A program made the position numbers and the translations under genes. DNA of 13,500 nt from Symbiodinium natans (taxonomy: Eukaryota > Sar > Dinophyceae > Suessiales > Symbiodiniaceae). The stretch spans positions 164,001-177,500 of the forward strand of contig CAJNDS010002148.1 in the NCBI GenBank assembly GCA_905221605.1, in the 5' to 3' direction. The notes beneath the pieces were generated by a model. The model was not told the DNA's origin, made no database searches, and saw only the letters and a program-made list of their open reading frames with translations. Positions 6,509 through 12,473 of the stretch are shown in pieces. Numbering within the stretch: the first letter of the stretch is position 1; the number at the start of each line of letters is the position of its first letter.

Positions 6509-6640
6509 GTACCCTACATCCCTATATACCCTTTAAGGAATCAGGCACCCTATATCCCGAGATACCGTTGAAGGAATAAGGTACCATGTATCCCTATATA
6601 CCCTTTATGGGATTATATAGGGTACCTTTTTCCCCCATTC
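6501..6640 (+). repeat. 36-bp tandem repeat spanning the exon-intron border, plus inverted copy
   Basis: GGAATCAGGTACCCTA-type units start at 6501, 6537 and 6573, exactly 36 bp apart. The first includes the last codons of the exon and its donor. Further on, TATATAGGGTACCTT near 6614-6628 is complementary to the AAGGTACC...CCCTATATA parts, so the intron can form a hairpin. Each unit repeats a donor-like AG|GT or AG|GC. Confidence 0.85.
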
Positions 6641-6655
6641 CCTACTCACCAACAG

Positions 6656-6767
6656 CAAGTAAGGCCCGCGGCGACGGGCGTCAGACGGGCAAAGGAGGCG
6701 CCCTCTACGTTGGAGGCGCGAATTTGAATCCCGGAAGGGGCCTCCTGGCATCCCGAGCCCGGTGCCT
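6656..6767 (+). CDS. Pmp-like repeat exon with intact GGA GGC GCC junction
   Basis: Acceptor CTCACCAACAG ends at 6655. Phase 1 reads (A)-S-K-A-R-G-D-G-R-Q-T-G-K-G-G-A-L-Y-V-G-G and continues ANLNPGRGLLASRARC. G-G-A-L-Y-V is the hallmark start of a Pmp-type repeat, here encoded without an intron at the place where most repeats are split. The 3' end is unclear. GTGAGAG at 6768 is the best consensus donor but is phase 2, while the next exon is phase 1. GTAAG at 6774 lies beyond an in-frame TGA (6769-6771). A GC or GA donor nearby would keep phase 1. Either an unusual donor is used or a frameshift has occurred. Confidence 0.75.
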
Positions 6768-6776
6768 GTGAGAGTA

Positions 6777-6912
6777 AGCCCCAAACCCCAACAAACCCTA
6801 AACCCTAAACCCTAAACCCTAAACCCTAAACCCGAAACCCTAAACCCTAAACCCTAAACCCTAAACCCTAAACCCTAAGCCCTAAACCCCAAGCCCTAAA
6901 CCCCAAAACCCT
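6777..6912 (+). repeat. interstitial telomere-like array, CCCTAAA orientation
   Basis: About 18 units with a few CCCCAAA, CCCGAAA and CCCTAAG variants. It fills nearly the whole intron before the exon at 6918. GGTGCCT occurs on both sides (6761-6767 and 6917-6923). Confidence 0.97.
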
Positions 6913-6917
6913 GAAAG

Positions 6918-6996
6918 GTGCCTTCCGGAACTGGGATGCCACAATCGAGGCCACAGGATGCTCCGCAACTTTCGGAGGCAGCAAGACCCTTCTGAG
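6918..6996 (+). CDS. Pmp-like repeat exon with two possible donors
   Basis: Acceptor CCTGAAAG ends at 6917. Phase 1 reads G-A-F-R-N-W-D-A-T-I-E-A-T-G-C-S-A-T-F-G(G). The start matches the other repeats and C-S-A-T-F-G-G is the usual repeat end. A GC donor at 6978 (GGA G|GC) would end the exon in phase 1 like its neighbours and join to 7145. The stronger consensus donor GTAAGT at 6997 ends it in phase 2 and joins in frame to an acceptor at 7136. Both joins are open and differ by 27 nt (nine codons), so alternative splicing is possible. Confidence 0.75.
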
Positions 6997-7010
6997 GTAA
7001 GTTTTCTGGG

Positions 7011-7070
7011 GTTTAGGGTTTAGGGTTTAGGGTTTAGGGTTTAGGGCTAGGGTTTAGGGTTTGGGGTCCT
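7011..7070 (+). repeat. interstitial telomere-like array, TTTAGGG orientation
   Basis: About eight units just after the exon at 6918. No C-rich array precedes the next acceptor in this short intron. Confidence 0.95.
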
Positions 7071-7144
7071 TGTCGCTAGTCTCTACTGGGGTAGGATCTC
7101 AGGGCAGCTCCACCCATGACTCCCCATCCGCGGCAGAGTCTCAG

Positions 7145-7225
7145 GCACGATCTACGTGAAGGAGCCGATGGCCGTGTTGGGCGGGAAGCTGGCGTTCTCT
7201 GGATCTACTTCCCAGAAAGATGGAG
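7145..7225 (+). CDS. Pmp-like repeat exon (81 nt, phase 1-1)
   Basis: The acceptor GTCTCAG ends at 7144 (or GCGGCAG at 7136, adding three codons). The frame reads G-T-I-Y-V-K-E-P-M-A-V-L-G-G-K-L-A-F-S-G, then STSQKDG(G). It carries every element of the family consensus: G-x-I-Y-V, hydrophobic-x-V-x-G-G-x-L and a terminal GG. The donor is GGA G|GCAAC at 7226, a GC donor. Joined to 7812, it rebuilds GGA GGC GCC = G-G-A-V-Y-V. A GT donor only becomes available after extra, repeat-unlike codons. Confidence 0.88.
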
Positions 7226-7547
7226 GCAACAACTCAACCTTTGTTCGTCTTGTTTGTGTTTTTTGGTGGTGGGGGGGGGGGGGGGTTGGGGTGGGGGGGG
7301 GGGTTGGTTGGGGGGAGTGGGTGCGGGGGGGGGGGGTGGGGGGGGGGGGGGGGGGGACTGGTCTGGGTGGATTTGGCGTCAAGGCCTTCAGTGAGTATAT
7401 TACTGATACATATATATGTGTGTATTCTGTAAATATGCAACCATTACTATATGAAAATGTTCATCTGTTAATATAGATGAATATGTTCATACAATATTCT
7501 GTTACATTGCTATGTTATCATGTTACTGAGCCAGTCCGCAACTTTAA
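7226..7547. other. intron portion with long poly-G tract and AT-rich segment
   Basis: A G-rich tract at about 7265-7356 (runs of up to about 18 G broken by single T or A) is followed by about 180 nt of AT-rich unique sequence. Overlapping Gly/Trp-rich or Pro-rich ORFs here are artefacts of the poly-G. The tract has strong G-quadruplex potential. Confidence 0.85.
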
Positions 7548-7798
7548 GCCCTAATCCCTACACCCTAAACCCTAAACCCTACACCCTAGACCCCTAAACC
7601 CCTAAACCCCTAAACCCCTAAGCCCCTAAGCCCCTAAACCCCTAAACCCCTAAACCCCTAAACCCCTAAACCCCTAAACCCCTAAACCCCTAAACCCCTA
7701 AACCCCTAAACCCTAAACCCGAAACCCGAAACCCCTAAACCCCTAAACCCTAAACCCGAAACCCCTAAACCCCTAAACCCTAAACCCTAAACCCCAAA
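7548..7798 (+). repeat. telomere-like array dominated by the 8-mer CCCCTAAA
   Basis: About 250 bp. Between roughly 7590 and 7710 the unit is CCCCTAAA rather than CCCTAAA, later mixed with CCCGAAA. It ends just upstream of the acceptor TTGCCACAG of the next exon. Confidence 0.95.
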
Positions 7799-7811
7799 CT
7801 ACTTGCCACAG

Positions 7812-7892
7812 GCGCCGTCTACGTAAACGCTCCGATGAAAGTGTCCGGTGGCAACCTCACCATCCTCGAATCGAAGGCTGAGGGTGGCGGAG
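7812..7892 (+). CDS. Pmp-like repeat exon (81 nt, phase 1-1)
   Basis: Acceptor ACTTGCCACAG ends at 7811. The frame reads G-A-V-Y-V-N-A-P-M-K-V-S-G-G-N-L-T-I-L-E, then SKAEGG(G). It is the best match to the deduced consensus, with GAVYV, V-S-G-G-N-L-T-I and a terminal glycine run. Donor GGA G|GCCAG at 7893 is a GC donor, and joining to 8485 gives GGA GGT GCC. No GT lies nearby in this phase; reading on reaches a GT at the TTTAGGG array but adds a non-repeat tail. The residue pattern predicts one right-handed beta-helix coil. Confidence 0.88.
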
Positions 7893-8484
7893 GCCAGGCA
7901 TATGAGGGCTCAGGGGCTTACTTAAGGTTTAGGGCTCAGGGTTTAGGGTTTAGGGTTTAGGTTTTAGGGTTCAGGGTTTAGGGTTTAGGGTTTAGGGCTT
8001 GAGGTTCAAGAGTTTTCGGGCTAAATGGGGTTTTGGGGTGGAAGCAACAGGTTCAAGCTCAAGGATCAAGGAGACTCTGTTTCTCCCTTTGTGAAGTTTT
8101 CGTGTTGCCCAAGTTGCCCCTTCCAGGGCCTTGGTTGGGGTTTAGGGTTGAGGGTTTAGGGTTTAGGGTTTAGGGTTTAGGGTTTAGGGTTTAGGGATAG
8201 TCAATAAGGGTGCCATCTTATATGTGCGGCATAACCCTTTCATGGTACTGGCAATGTACGTCCCCTAGCAAGAGACCTTGAACCGGAAGTGGCCATGTTT
8301 GCAAGTCGAGCCTGGGTTCTAAGTCCTAAACCCTAAACCCCAAACCTTAAGCCTTCAACCCAAACCCCTAACCCTAAGCCTTAAACCCTAAACCCTAACC
8401 CTAAGCCCTAAGCCCTAAACCCTAAACCCTAAGCCCTAAGCCCTAGGCCCTAAACCGTAAACCCGAATCCCTAAACGATGTCAG
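7893..8484. other. intron with two G-rich arrays, a unique core and a C-rich array
   Basis: TTTAGGG arrays at 7924-7998 and 8137-8197 and a CCCTAAA array at 8322-8470 form potential inverted arms around unique sequence. GGTGCCATC at 8209-8217 is repeated at 8484-8492, across the acceptor of the next exon, so the segment with the C-rich array is bordered by a 9-bp direct repeat. No gene is seen in the unique parts. Confidence 0.85.
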
Positions 8485-8562
8485 GTGCCATCCGAGCGCA
8501 GCAGGTGGATGTGTCGGGAGGCAGCCTGACTACCCAGGAAACCAATGCAGAGAAGAGGGGAG
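8485..8562 (+). CDS. Pmp-like repeat exon (78 nt, phase 1-1)
   Basis: Acceptor ACGATGTCAG ends at 8484. It encodes G-A-I-R-A-Q-Q-V-D-V-S-G-G-S-L-T-T-Q-E-T, then NAEKRG(G), with GAI, V-D-V-S-G-G-S-L-T and N-A-x-x-x-G-G all conserved. Donor GGA G|GCCCC at 8563 is another GC donor in the same sequence context. Joining to 8663 gives GGA GGC GCG. The following intron is only 100 nt and carries a few degenerate TTAGGG-like units. Confidence 0.87.
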
Positions 8563-8662
8563 GCCCCTTGCACGAGAGATTTCGTCTTTTGGGCTTAGGG
8601 CTTCGGGCTTAGGATTTTTCGGGTTTAGGGACTGGACTCTACCGGCTTGGCACTGTCCGCAG

Positions 8663-8740
8663 GCGCGATCGGGGCGACGCACATCAACGTTTTTGGCGGG
8701 TCTATGACCATCCACCAGACTCGATCCAAGGGAGAAGGAG
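8663..8740 (+). CDS. Pmp-like repeat exon (78 nt, phase 1-1)
   Basis: Acceptor CACTGTCCGCAG ends at 8662. It encodes G-A-I-G-A-T-H-I-N-V-F-G-G-S-M-T-I-H-Q-T, then RSKGEG(G). I-N-V-F-G-G-S-M-T-I replaces the usual V-S-G-G-S-L-T-I, a conservative change. The donor GGA G|GCCGG at 8741 starts a GC-AG intron. A longer open frame runs past it for about 30 codons but has no repeat character, so the splice is preferred. Confidence 0.85.
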
Positions 8741-8782
8741 GCCGGGCGTACTTGTTTTCTTATCTTGTTCCTTATGGCAAGA

Positions 8783-9235
8783 GAACAGCAATAACTTGGG
8801 ACGTTCCCCCTTATACTAACAGTCCTTCATAGGGACCATAGTCGGGGTACTATAATCCCATACCCCTTGGGCATACCCTTAAAAGAAGTTAGGGGCATGA
8901 TAAGATCCGTCCTTATAGTTCCGTTTTACAGGTAAAAGGGGTTATGGGTTTGGGGTAATTATGTTGAATTGTCCTTAGATTCTTGTTCCTTATGATAACA
9001 GCAATAATGCTAGAAGGTCCGACCGTTTGTTTATCTTGCACCTCTGTCCGTGCCGCAGCATTATAGACACAGAAACTTTCGTGAGGGGTTAAAGAACATA
9101 TAGAATACATGGATTGGGATGCTCAGCCCTAGACGATCATTGCTTAAGGGATTATCGTACTTCCGATTATAATCCCTATTAAGGCCTGTTAGTATAAGGG
9201 GGACCATCCAAATGCATGTTGCTGACCATTGCTGT
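8783..9235. mobile_element. foldback (MITE-like) element in an intron
   Basis: The segment 8805-8859 is about 85% complementary to 9148-9203. Both arms read TCCCCCTTATACTAACAG, then a CCTT-ATAGGGA-ATA-TCGG-TAC-ATAATCCC skeleton when aligned in the same direction. Similarity fades outward, although both sides share CAGCAAT near the outer ends (about 8787 and 9229). No protein is encoded between the arms. Related pieces occur at 11695-11723 and, inverted, 3553-3594. The structure fits a small non-autonomous element, but no clean target-site duplication was found and the ends are approximate. Confidence 0.7.
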
Positions 9236-9291
9236 CCTTCTCACAAACCCTAAGCCCATCCAAACTCGTCTAACCCAATCGCGAAGCCCCA

Positions 9292-9368
9292 TCACCCTAA
9301 CCCCTAAACCCTAAACCCTAACTCACCCTAAACCCTAAACCCTCAACGCTAAACCCTAAACCCTAAAC
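9292..9368 (+). repeat. interstitial telomere-like array, CCCTAAA orientation
   Basis: About ten units, the first few degenerate, ending just before the acceptor TTTTGTAG of the next exon. Confidence 0.95.
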
Positions 9369-9378
9369 AATTTTGTAG

Positions 9379-9456
9379 GTGCCATGACTGCCTTCACGTT
9401 CAACATGACGGGTGGACGCGTCGCTGTGAACGACTCCCGTGCCGGTTCAGAGGGAG
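9379..9456 (+). CDS. Pmp-like repeat exon (78 nt, phase 1-1)
   Basis: Acceptor CAATTTTGTAG ends at 9378. It encodes [20 protein letters not shown], then RAGSEG(G). The [10 protein letters not shown] core is a conservative version of the L-x-V-S-G-G-x-L-x-I motif. Donor GGA G|GCAGG at 9457 is a GC donor. The next intron opens with degenerate and perfect TTTAGGG units (about 9477-9500) before the TATATG repeat. Confidence 0.87.
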
Positions 9457-9569
9457 GCAGGGGTCTAGGGATTTTAGGGTTTTCGGGTTTAGGGTTTAGT
9501 GGCAAAAAGGTTTGAGGCTTCGTGTTTTGGGGCTTCGTTTGTCGAACACGGACACTCGCTTGAGGCTGG

Positions 9570-9852
<283 letters not shown>

Positions 9853-9951
9853 GGGGGTTTCCGAAATTGGGGTACCCTTTTTGGGGTCCCTTTACAGGAG
9901 ATTTCATCTATTCGGGGTATGAAAAACGGGAACCCTTCTTTTGGAAGTACC

Positions 9952-10026
9952 CGTAGAGGGTTTAGGGTTTAGGGAATAGGGTTTGGGGTGTCGGGTTTAG
10001 GGTTTAGGGTTTTGGGTTTAGGGTTC
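9952..10026 (+). repeat. interstitial telomere-like array, TTTAGGG orientation
   Basis: Degenerate units upstream of the exon at 10066. Here the array before the acceptor is G-rich, an exception to the usual C-left pattern. Confidence 0.93.
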
Positions 10027-10065
10027 CACAGTAAGAACCAGGGACCACAAACTGGAGAGTTGCAG

Positions 10066-10143
10066 GTGCCGTCTACTCGGTGGATCTCGACATCTCGGGG
10101 GGCAATCTGACAATCAACGGAGCGTATGCGTGGAAAAGCGGAG
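10066..10143 (+). CDS. Pmp-like repeat exon (78 nt, phase 1-1)
   Basis: Acceptor GAGAGTTGCAG ends at 10065. It encodes G-A-V-Y-S-V-D-L-D-I-S-G-G-N-L-T-I-N-G-A, then YAWKSG(G). GAVY, L-D-I-S-G-G-N-L-T-I and the terminal GG are all present. Donor GGA G|GCTGG at 10144 is a GC donor. The intron that follows starts with TTTAGGG units from about 10168. Confidence 0.88.
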
Positions 10144-10455
10144 GCTGGAAGTCCATTTTACTGGGTTGAAGAGTTTAGGGTTAGGGTAGAGGGTTTAGGG
10201 TTTCGGGTTTTGGGTTTAGGGTTTAGGGTCTCATGTTTGGTTGGGGGCTGGAGGGGTTCGGGGGTTAAGGGCTTTCATTGTTTTGGGGTTTGAGTTCATG
10301 AGGGTTTAGGGTTTAAGGTTTAGGGTTTAGGGTGCTGAGGGGATTCATGTGGTTGTCGGAGTTCTGGGGTTCGAAGACTTAAAGTTTAGAGTTTAGGGTT
10401 GAGGGGTTGAAGGGTTCAGGGTTTTGGGGGATTGGGCCCCAGCTGTCGTTGACTG
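10144..10455. other. 5' part of an intron with broken TTTAGGG arrays
   Basis: TTTAGGG arrays at 10168-10230 and 10301-10333 alternate with G/T-rich degenerate sequence. No gene or exon-like island is seen. Confidence 0.8.
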
Positions 10456-10606
10456 CAACCCTAAACCCTAAACCCTAAACCCTAAACCCTAAACCCTAAA
10501 CCCTAAACCCTAAACCCCTAAACCCCTAAACCCTAAACCCTAAACTAAACCCTAAACCCTAAACCCTAAACCCCAAACCCTAAACCCTAAACCCTAAACC
10601 CTAAAC
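10456..10606 (+). repeat. interstitial telomere-like array, CCCTAAA orientation
   Basis: About 21 units, mostly perfect, followed by the unique island at 10607-10710. Confidence 0.97.
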
Positions 10607-10649
10607 ATCCCAAAGTATAGACTAATGGTATGCCCATCTCGGCCCCAAG

Positions 10650-10710
10650 CGCTGTGGGAGCTGGAAGCCCCAGGTGCCCCAAACTGCGCACTTCGCATGG
10701 CCGACCAGGG
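10650..10710 (+). CDS. candidate divergent repeat exon predicted by array polarity
   Basis: This unique island is bounded by a CCCTAAA array on the left and TTTAGGG on the right, the arrangement around clear exons. From an acceptor-like CCCCAAG (ending 10649), phase 1 reads A-L-W-E-L-E-A-P-G-A-P-N-C-A-L-R-M-A-D-Q, with a GT donor at 10711. The start A-L-W and the C-A-L-R...G ending recall the repeats, but VSGG is absent and the donor is phase 2, which does not fit the next exon. It may be a decayed or skipped exon. Other frames are also open. Confidence 0.25.
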
Positions 10711-10801
10711 GTTTCGGGTTTAGGGTTTAGGGTTTAGGGTTTGGGGTTTAGGGTTTAGGGTTTGGGGTTTAGGGTTTCGGGTTTAGGGTTGAGGGTTCGG
10801 G
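10711..10801 (+). repeat. interstitial telomere-like array, TTTAGGG orientation
   Basis: About 12 units with GTTTGGGG and GTTTCGGG variants, directly after the candidate exon at 10650. A poly-C run lies downstream at about 10879-10895. Confidence 0.95.
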
Positions 10802-10918
10802 GGTTGCCTCAAAAACAACGTCGCAAAACCCCAAAACTCCTGAAAGGCCGCTAGGCCACAACCCCTCAGGACCCTAACCCCCCCCCCCCCCCCCCAAAGC
10901 CCGAACCGCCCTAAACCC

Positions 10919-11014
10919 CTGAAGAAGGTAACCTTAAACTCTAAACCCTAAGCCCTAAACCCTAATCCCTAAACCTTAAACCCTAAACCCTAAACCCTAA
11001 TCGCTGAAGAAGGT
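10919..11014 (+). repeat. CCCTAAA array flanked by an 11-bp direct repeat
   Basis: CTGAAGAAGGT occurs at 10919-10929 and 11004-11014, on either side of a CCCTAAA array (10932-11001). The second copy forms the acceptor junction GAAGAAG|GT of the next exon. It resembles the duplications at 2194/2298 and 4601/4944. Confidence 0.85.
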
Positions 11015-11090
11015 GCGATTTGGGGAGACAGGATGAACGTTTCTGGTGGCAGCCTTGCCATCGTCGGCTCGCGGACTCACTTGAATGGAG
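11013..11090 (+). CDS. Pmp-like repeat exon (78 nt, phase 1-1)
   Basis: Acceptor GCTGAAGAAG ends at 11012. It encodes G-A-I-W-G-D-R-M-N-V-S-G-G-S-L-A-I-V-G-S, then RTHLNG(G). The M-N-V-S-G-G-S-L-A-I core is a near-perfect family match. Its donor GGA G|GTGCA at 11091 is GT, unlike the GC donors of its neighbours. GGAGGTGC stands at both ends of the following intron (11086-11093 and 11825-11832), as if the intron had entered an original GGAGGTGC. Confidence 0.88.
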
Positions 11091-11097
11091 GTGCACC

Positions 11098-11145
11098 TTT
11101 AAACCCTAAACCCTAAACACTAAACCCTGAACCCTAAACCCTAAT
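11098..11145 (+). repeat. interstitial telomere-like array, CCCTAAA orientation
   Basis: About six units within 10 nt of the donor. This is an exception, since the 5' part of the intron is C-rich rather than G-rich. Confidence 0.95.
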
Positions 11146-11162
11146 GTTAACCTCACATCTAT

Positions 11163-11325
11163 AAATGGGGTGGCAACTGTAATATTCGCCGGGCCAGAGG
11201 GGCTCAGCCGAAGACTACTTTCCATTACGGGAGGTTTTCGGGCCGATGTGTGTAAACAAGTCTATATAGGGGGGTCCGGTGAAAATAATAATGGGGTGAC
11301 AACAGTAATATTTGGCCGGCCAGGA
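11163..11325 (+). repeat. unique intron segment with a 34-bp direct repeat, possibly coding
   Basis: AATGGGGTGGCAACTGTAAT and the following bases (11164-11199) recur at about 11289-11324 with a few differences, 125 bp apart. Both copies share one open frame of 81 residues, giving NGVATVIFAGPEG and NGVTTVIFGRPGI. The shared frame may mean an old tandem coding duplication or simply a duplicated non-coding repeat. It lacks the VSGG pattern and has no evident splice sites. Confidence 0.6.
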
Positions 11326-11539
11326 ATCAAAAATTTTACTTGCAGAGAAGACTTTTCGAGCTCCGAGAGCAAGCAGAACCCTTCGAGACCAAGCACAGCA
11401 GACCCTGACAGCTAACCCCCCCCAAGACCCCCAGAATCCGCATTATTGGCACCCACTCGTTTTTTTCTACCCCTCCAAACCCCGGGGACCAAAACAAGTT
11501 TTTTTGGGGGGGGGGGGTTTATTAAAGCGACGTTAACAT
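11326..11539. other. intron sequence with poly-G tract, no supported gene
   Basis: The open frame from the repeat above runs on to 11415 with a Ser/Pro-rich tail. A TTTTTTT-GGGGGGGG run lies near 11500-11517. Nothing else was recognised. Confidence 0.5.
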
Positions 11540-11619
11540 TAAACCCTAAACCCCAAACCCTAAACCCTAAACCCTAAACCCTAAACCCTAAACCCTAAAC
11601 CCTAAAACCCTAAACCCTG
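11540..11619 (+). repeat. interstitial telomere-like array, CCCTAAA orientation
   Basis: About 11 units. Confidence 0.97.
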
Positions 11620-11694
11620 GCCCGGACATGGGGGAGGACCCTAAAGGTCGAGCGAACCTTCAGCCCAAAACCCTCAACCCAAACCTTGGGATTT

Positions 11695-11723
11695 TCCCCC
11701 TTGCACTAGCAGTCCTTAATGGG
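11695..11723 (+). repeat. solo copy of the foldback-element arm
   Basis: TCCCCCTTGCACTAGCAGTC with the following CTTAATGGG closely matches the arm at 8805 (TCCCCCTTATACTAACAGTC, then CTTCATAGGG). No inverted partner was found nearby, so it is probably a relic. Confidence 0.65.
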
Positions 11724-11732
11724 TTTTCGAAT

Positions 11733-11790
11733 AGGGTTTAGGGTTTAGGGTTTAGGGTTTAGGGTTTAGGGTTTAGGGTTTAGGGTTTAG
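11733..11790 (+). repeat. interstitial telomere-like array, TTTAGGG orientation
   Basis: About eight perfect units, upstream of the exon at 11829. Like 9952-10026, it is G-rich before an acceptor. Confidence 0.97.
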
Positions 11791-11828
11791 ATAAGGGGGA
11801 GCATCCCGACCCAAAACCTAAGTCGGAG

Positions 11829-11909
11829 GTGCGATCCATACTGAGAAGCTGATGGCTGTGTCGGGTGGCCACCTGGTCGCTCGCAGGTCCAACGCGGGTC
11901 TGAATGGAG
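11829..11909 (+). CDS. Pmp-like repeat exon (81 nt, phase 1-1), last one seen
   Basis: Acceptor AAGTCGGAG ends at 11828. It encodes G-A-I-H-T-E-K-L-M-A-V-S-G-G-H-L-V-A-R-R, then SNAGLNG(G). M-A-V-S-G-G-H-L and S-N-A-x-x-x-G-G fit the consensus. Donor GGA G|GCTTG at 11910 is a GC donor; reading on gives only a short non-repeat tail. No later exon was found in this window, so the gene probably continues to the right after an intron longer than 1.5 kb, or ends here in an unrecognised way. Confidence 0.86.
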
Positions 11910-12209
11910 GCTTGACTACTGCTTCTTCCTGGGCAATCTGGATTTAGGCACTGTGATCTCCCTCTACATGTAGCTTCAGATCCTCCTAGAACAAAATTAT
12001 GATTATGATGATTCTTACTTTTGAATGCCTTCTCAGGGAAGGAGTATATAGATGACCTCATTTAGGTTGAGGATGGGGTTCAGGGTTGGGGGTTTTGTGT
12101 TTGGGTTTCGGCTCGGAGGATTCGGGGTTTGAGAATTTCGGGTACCTCAGGATGGGGGGGAGTCGTGGGTGCCCGCGGCCTATCCGGCCTATCCCAGAGG
12201 CAGTAGGCA
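11910..12209. other. unique sequence, probable intron, no supported gene
   Basis: The stretch includes an ATTATGATTATGATGATT microsatellite-like patch at about 11995-12015 and degenerate G/T-rich sequence from 12065 to 12150. A reverse-strand open frame (11780-12061) overlaps the repeat exon and is a shadow. Confidence 0.5.
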
Positions 12210-12452
12210 CCTAAACCCTAAACCCTAAACCCTAAACCCTAAACCCTAAACCCTAAACCCTAAACCCTAAACCCTAAACCCTAAACCCTAAACCCTAAAC
12301 CATACACCCTAAACCCTAAACCCTAAACCCTAAACCCTAAACCCTAAACCCTAAACCCTAAACCCTAAACCCTAAACCCTAAACCCTAAACCCTAAACCC
12401 TAAACCCTAAACCCTAAACCCTAAACCCTAAACCCTAAACCCTAAACCCTCT
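12210..12452 (+). repeat. longest near-perfect CCCTAAA array (about 34 units)
   Basis: About 240 bp of CCCTAAA, with one variant patch (CCATACA) at about 12300-12306. It is the longest and most homogeneous telomere-like array in the window. Because it has non-telomeric DNA on both sides here, it is interstitial. Confidence 0.98.
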
Positions 12453-12473
12453 CTTACTATGTATATTTAAACC

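Noticed and set aside
7116-7476. Gly/Trp-rich and Pro-rich ORFs
   Set aside because: They cross the poly-G tract. Only the first part (7145-7225) is coding, and it is assigned to a repeat exon.
12210-12452. A true chromosome end
   Set aside because: About 1 kb of other sequence follows the array, and arrays occur in both orientations throughout, so these are interstitial.
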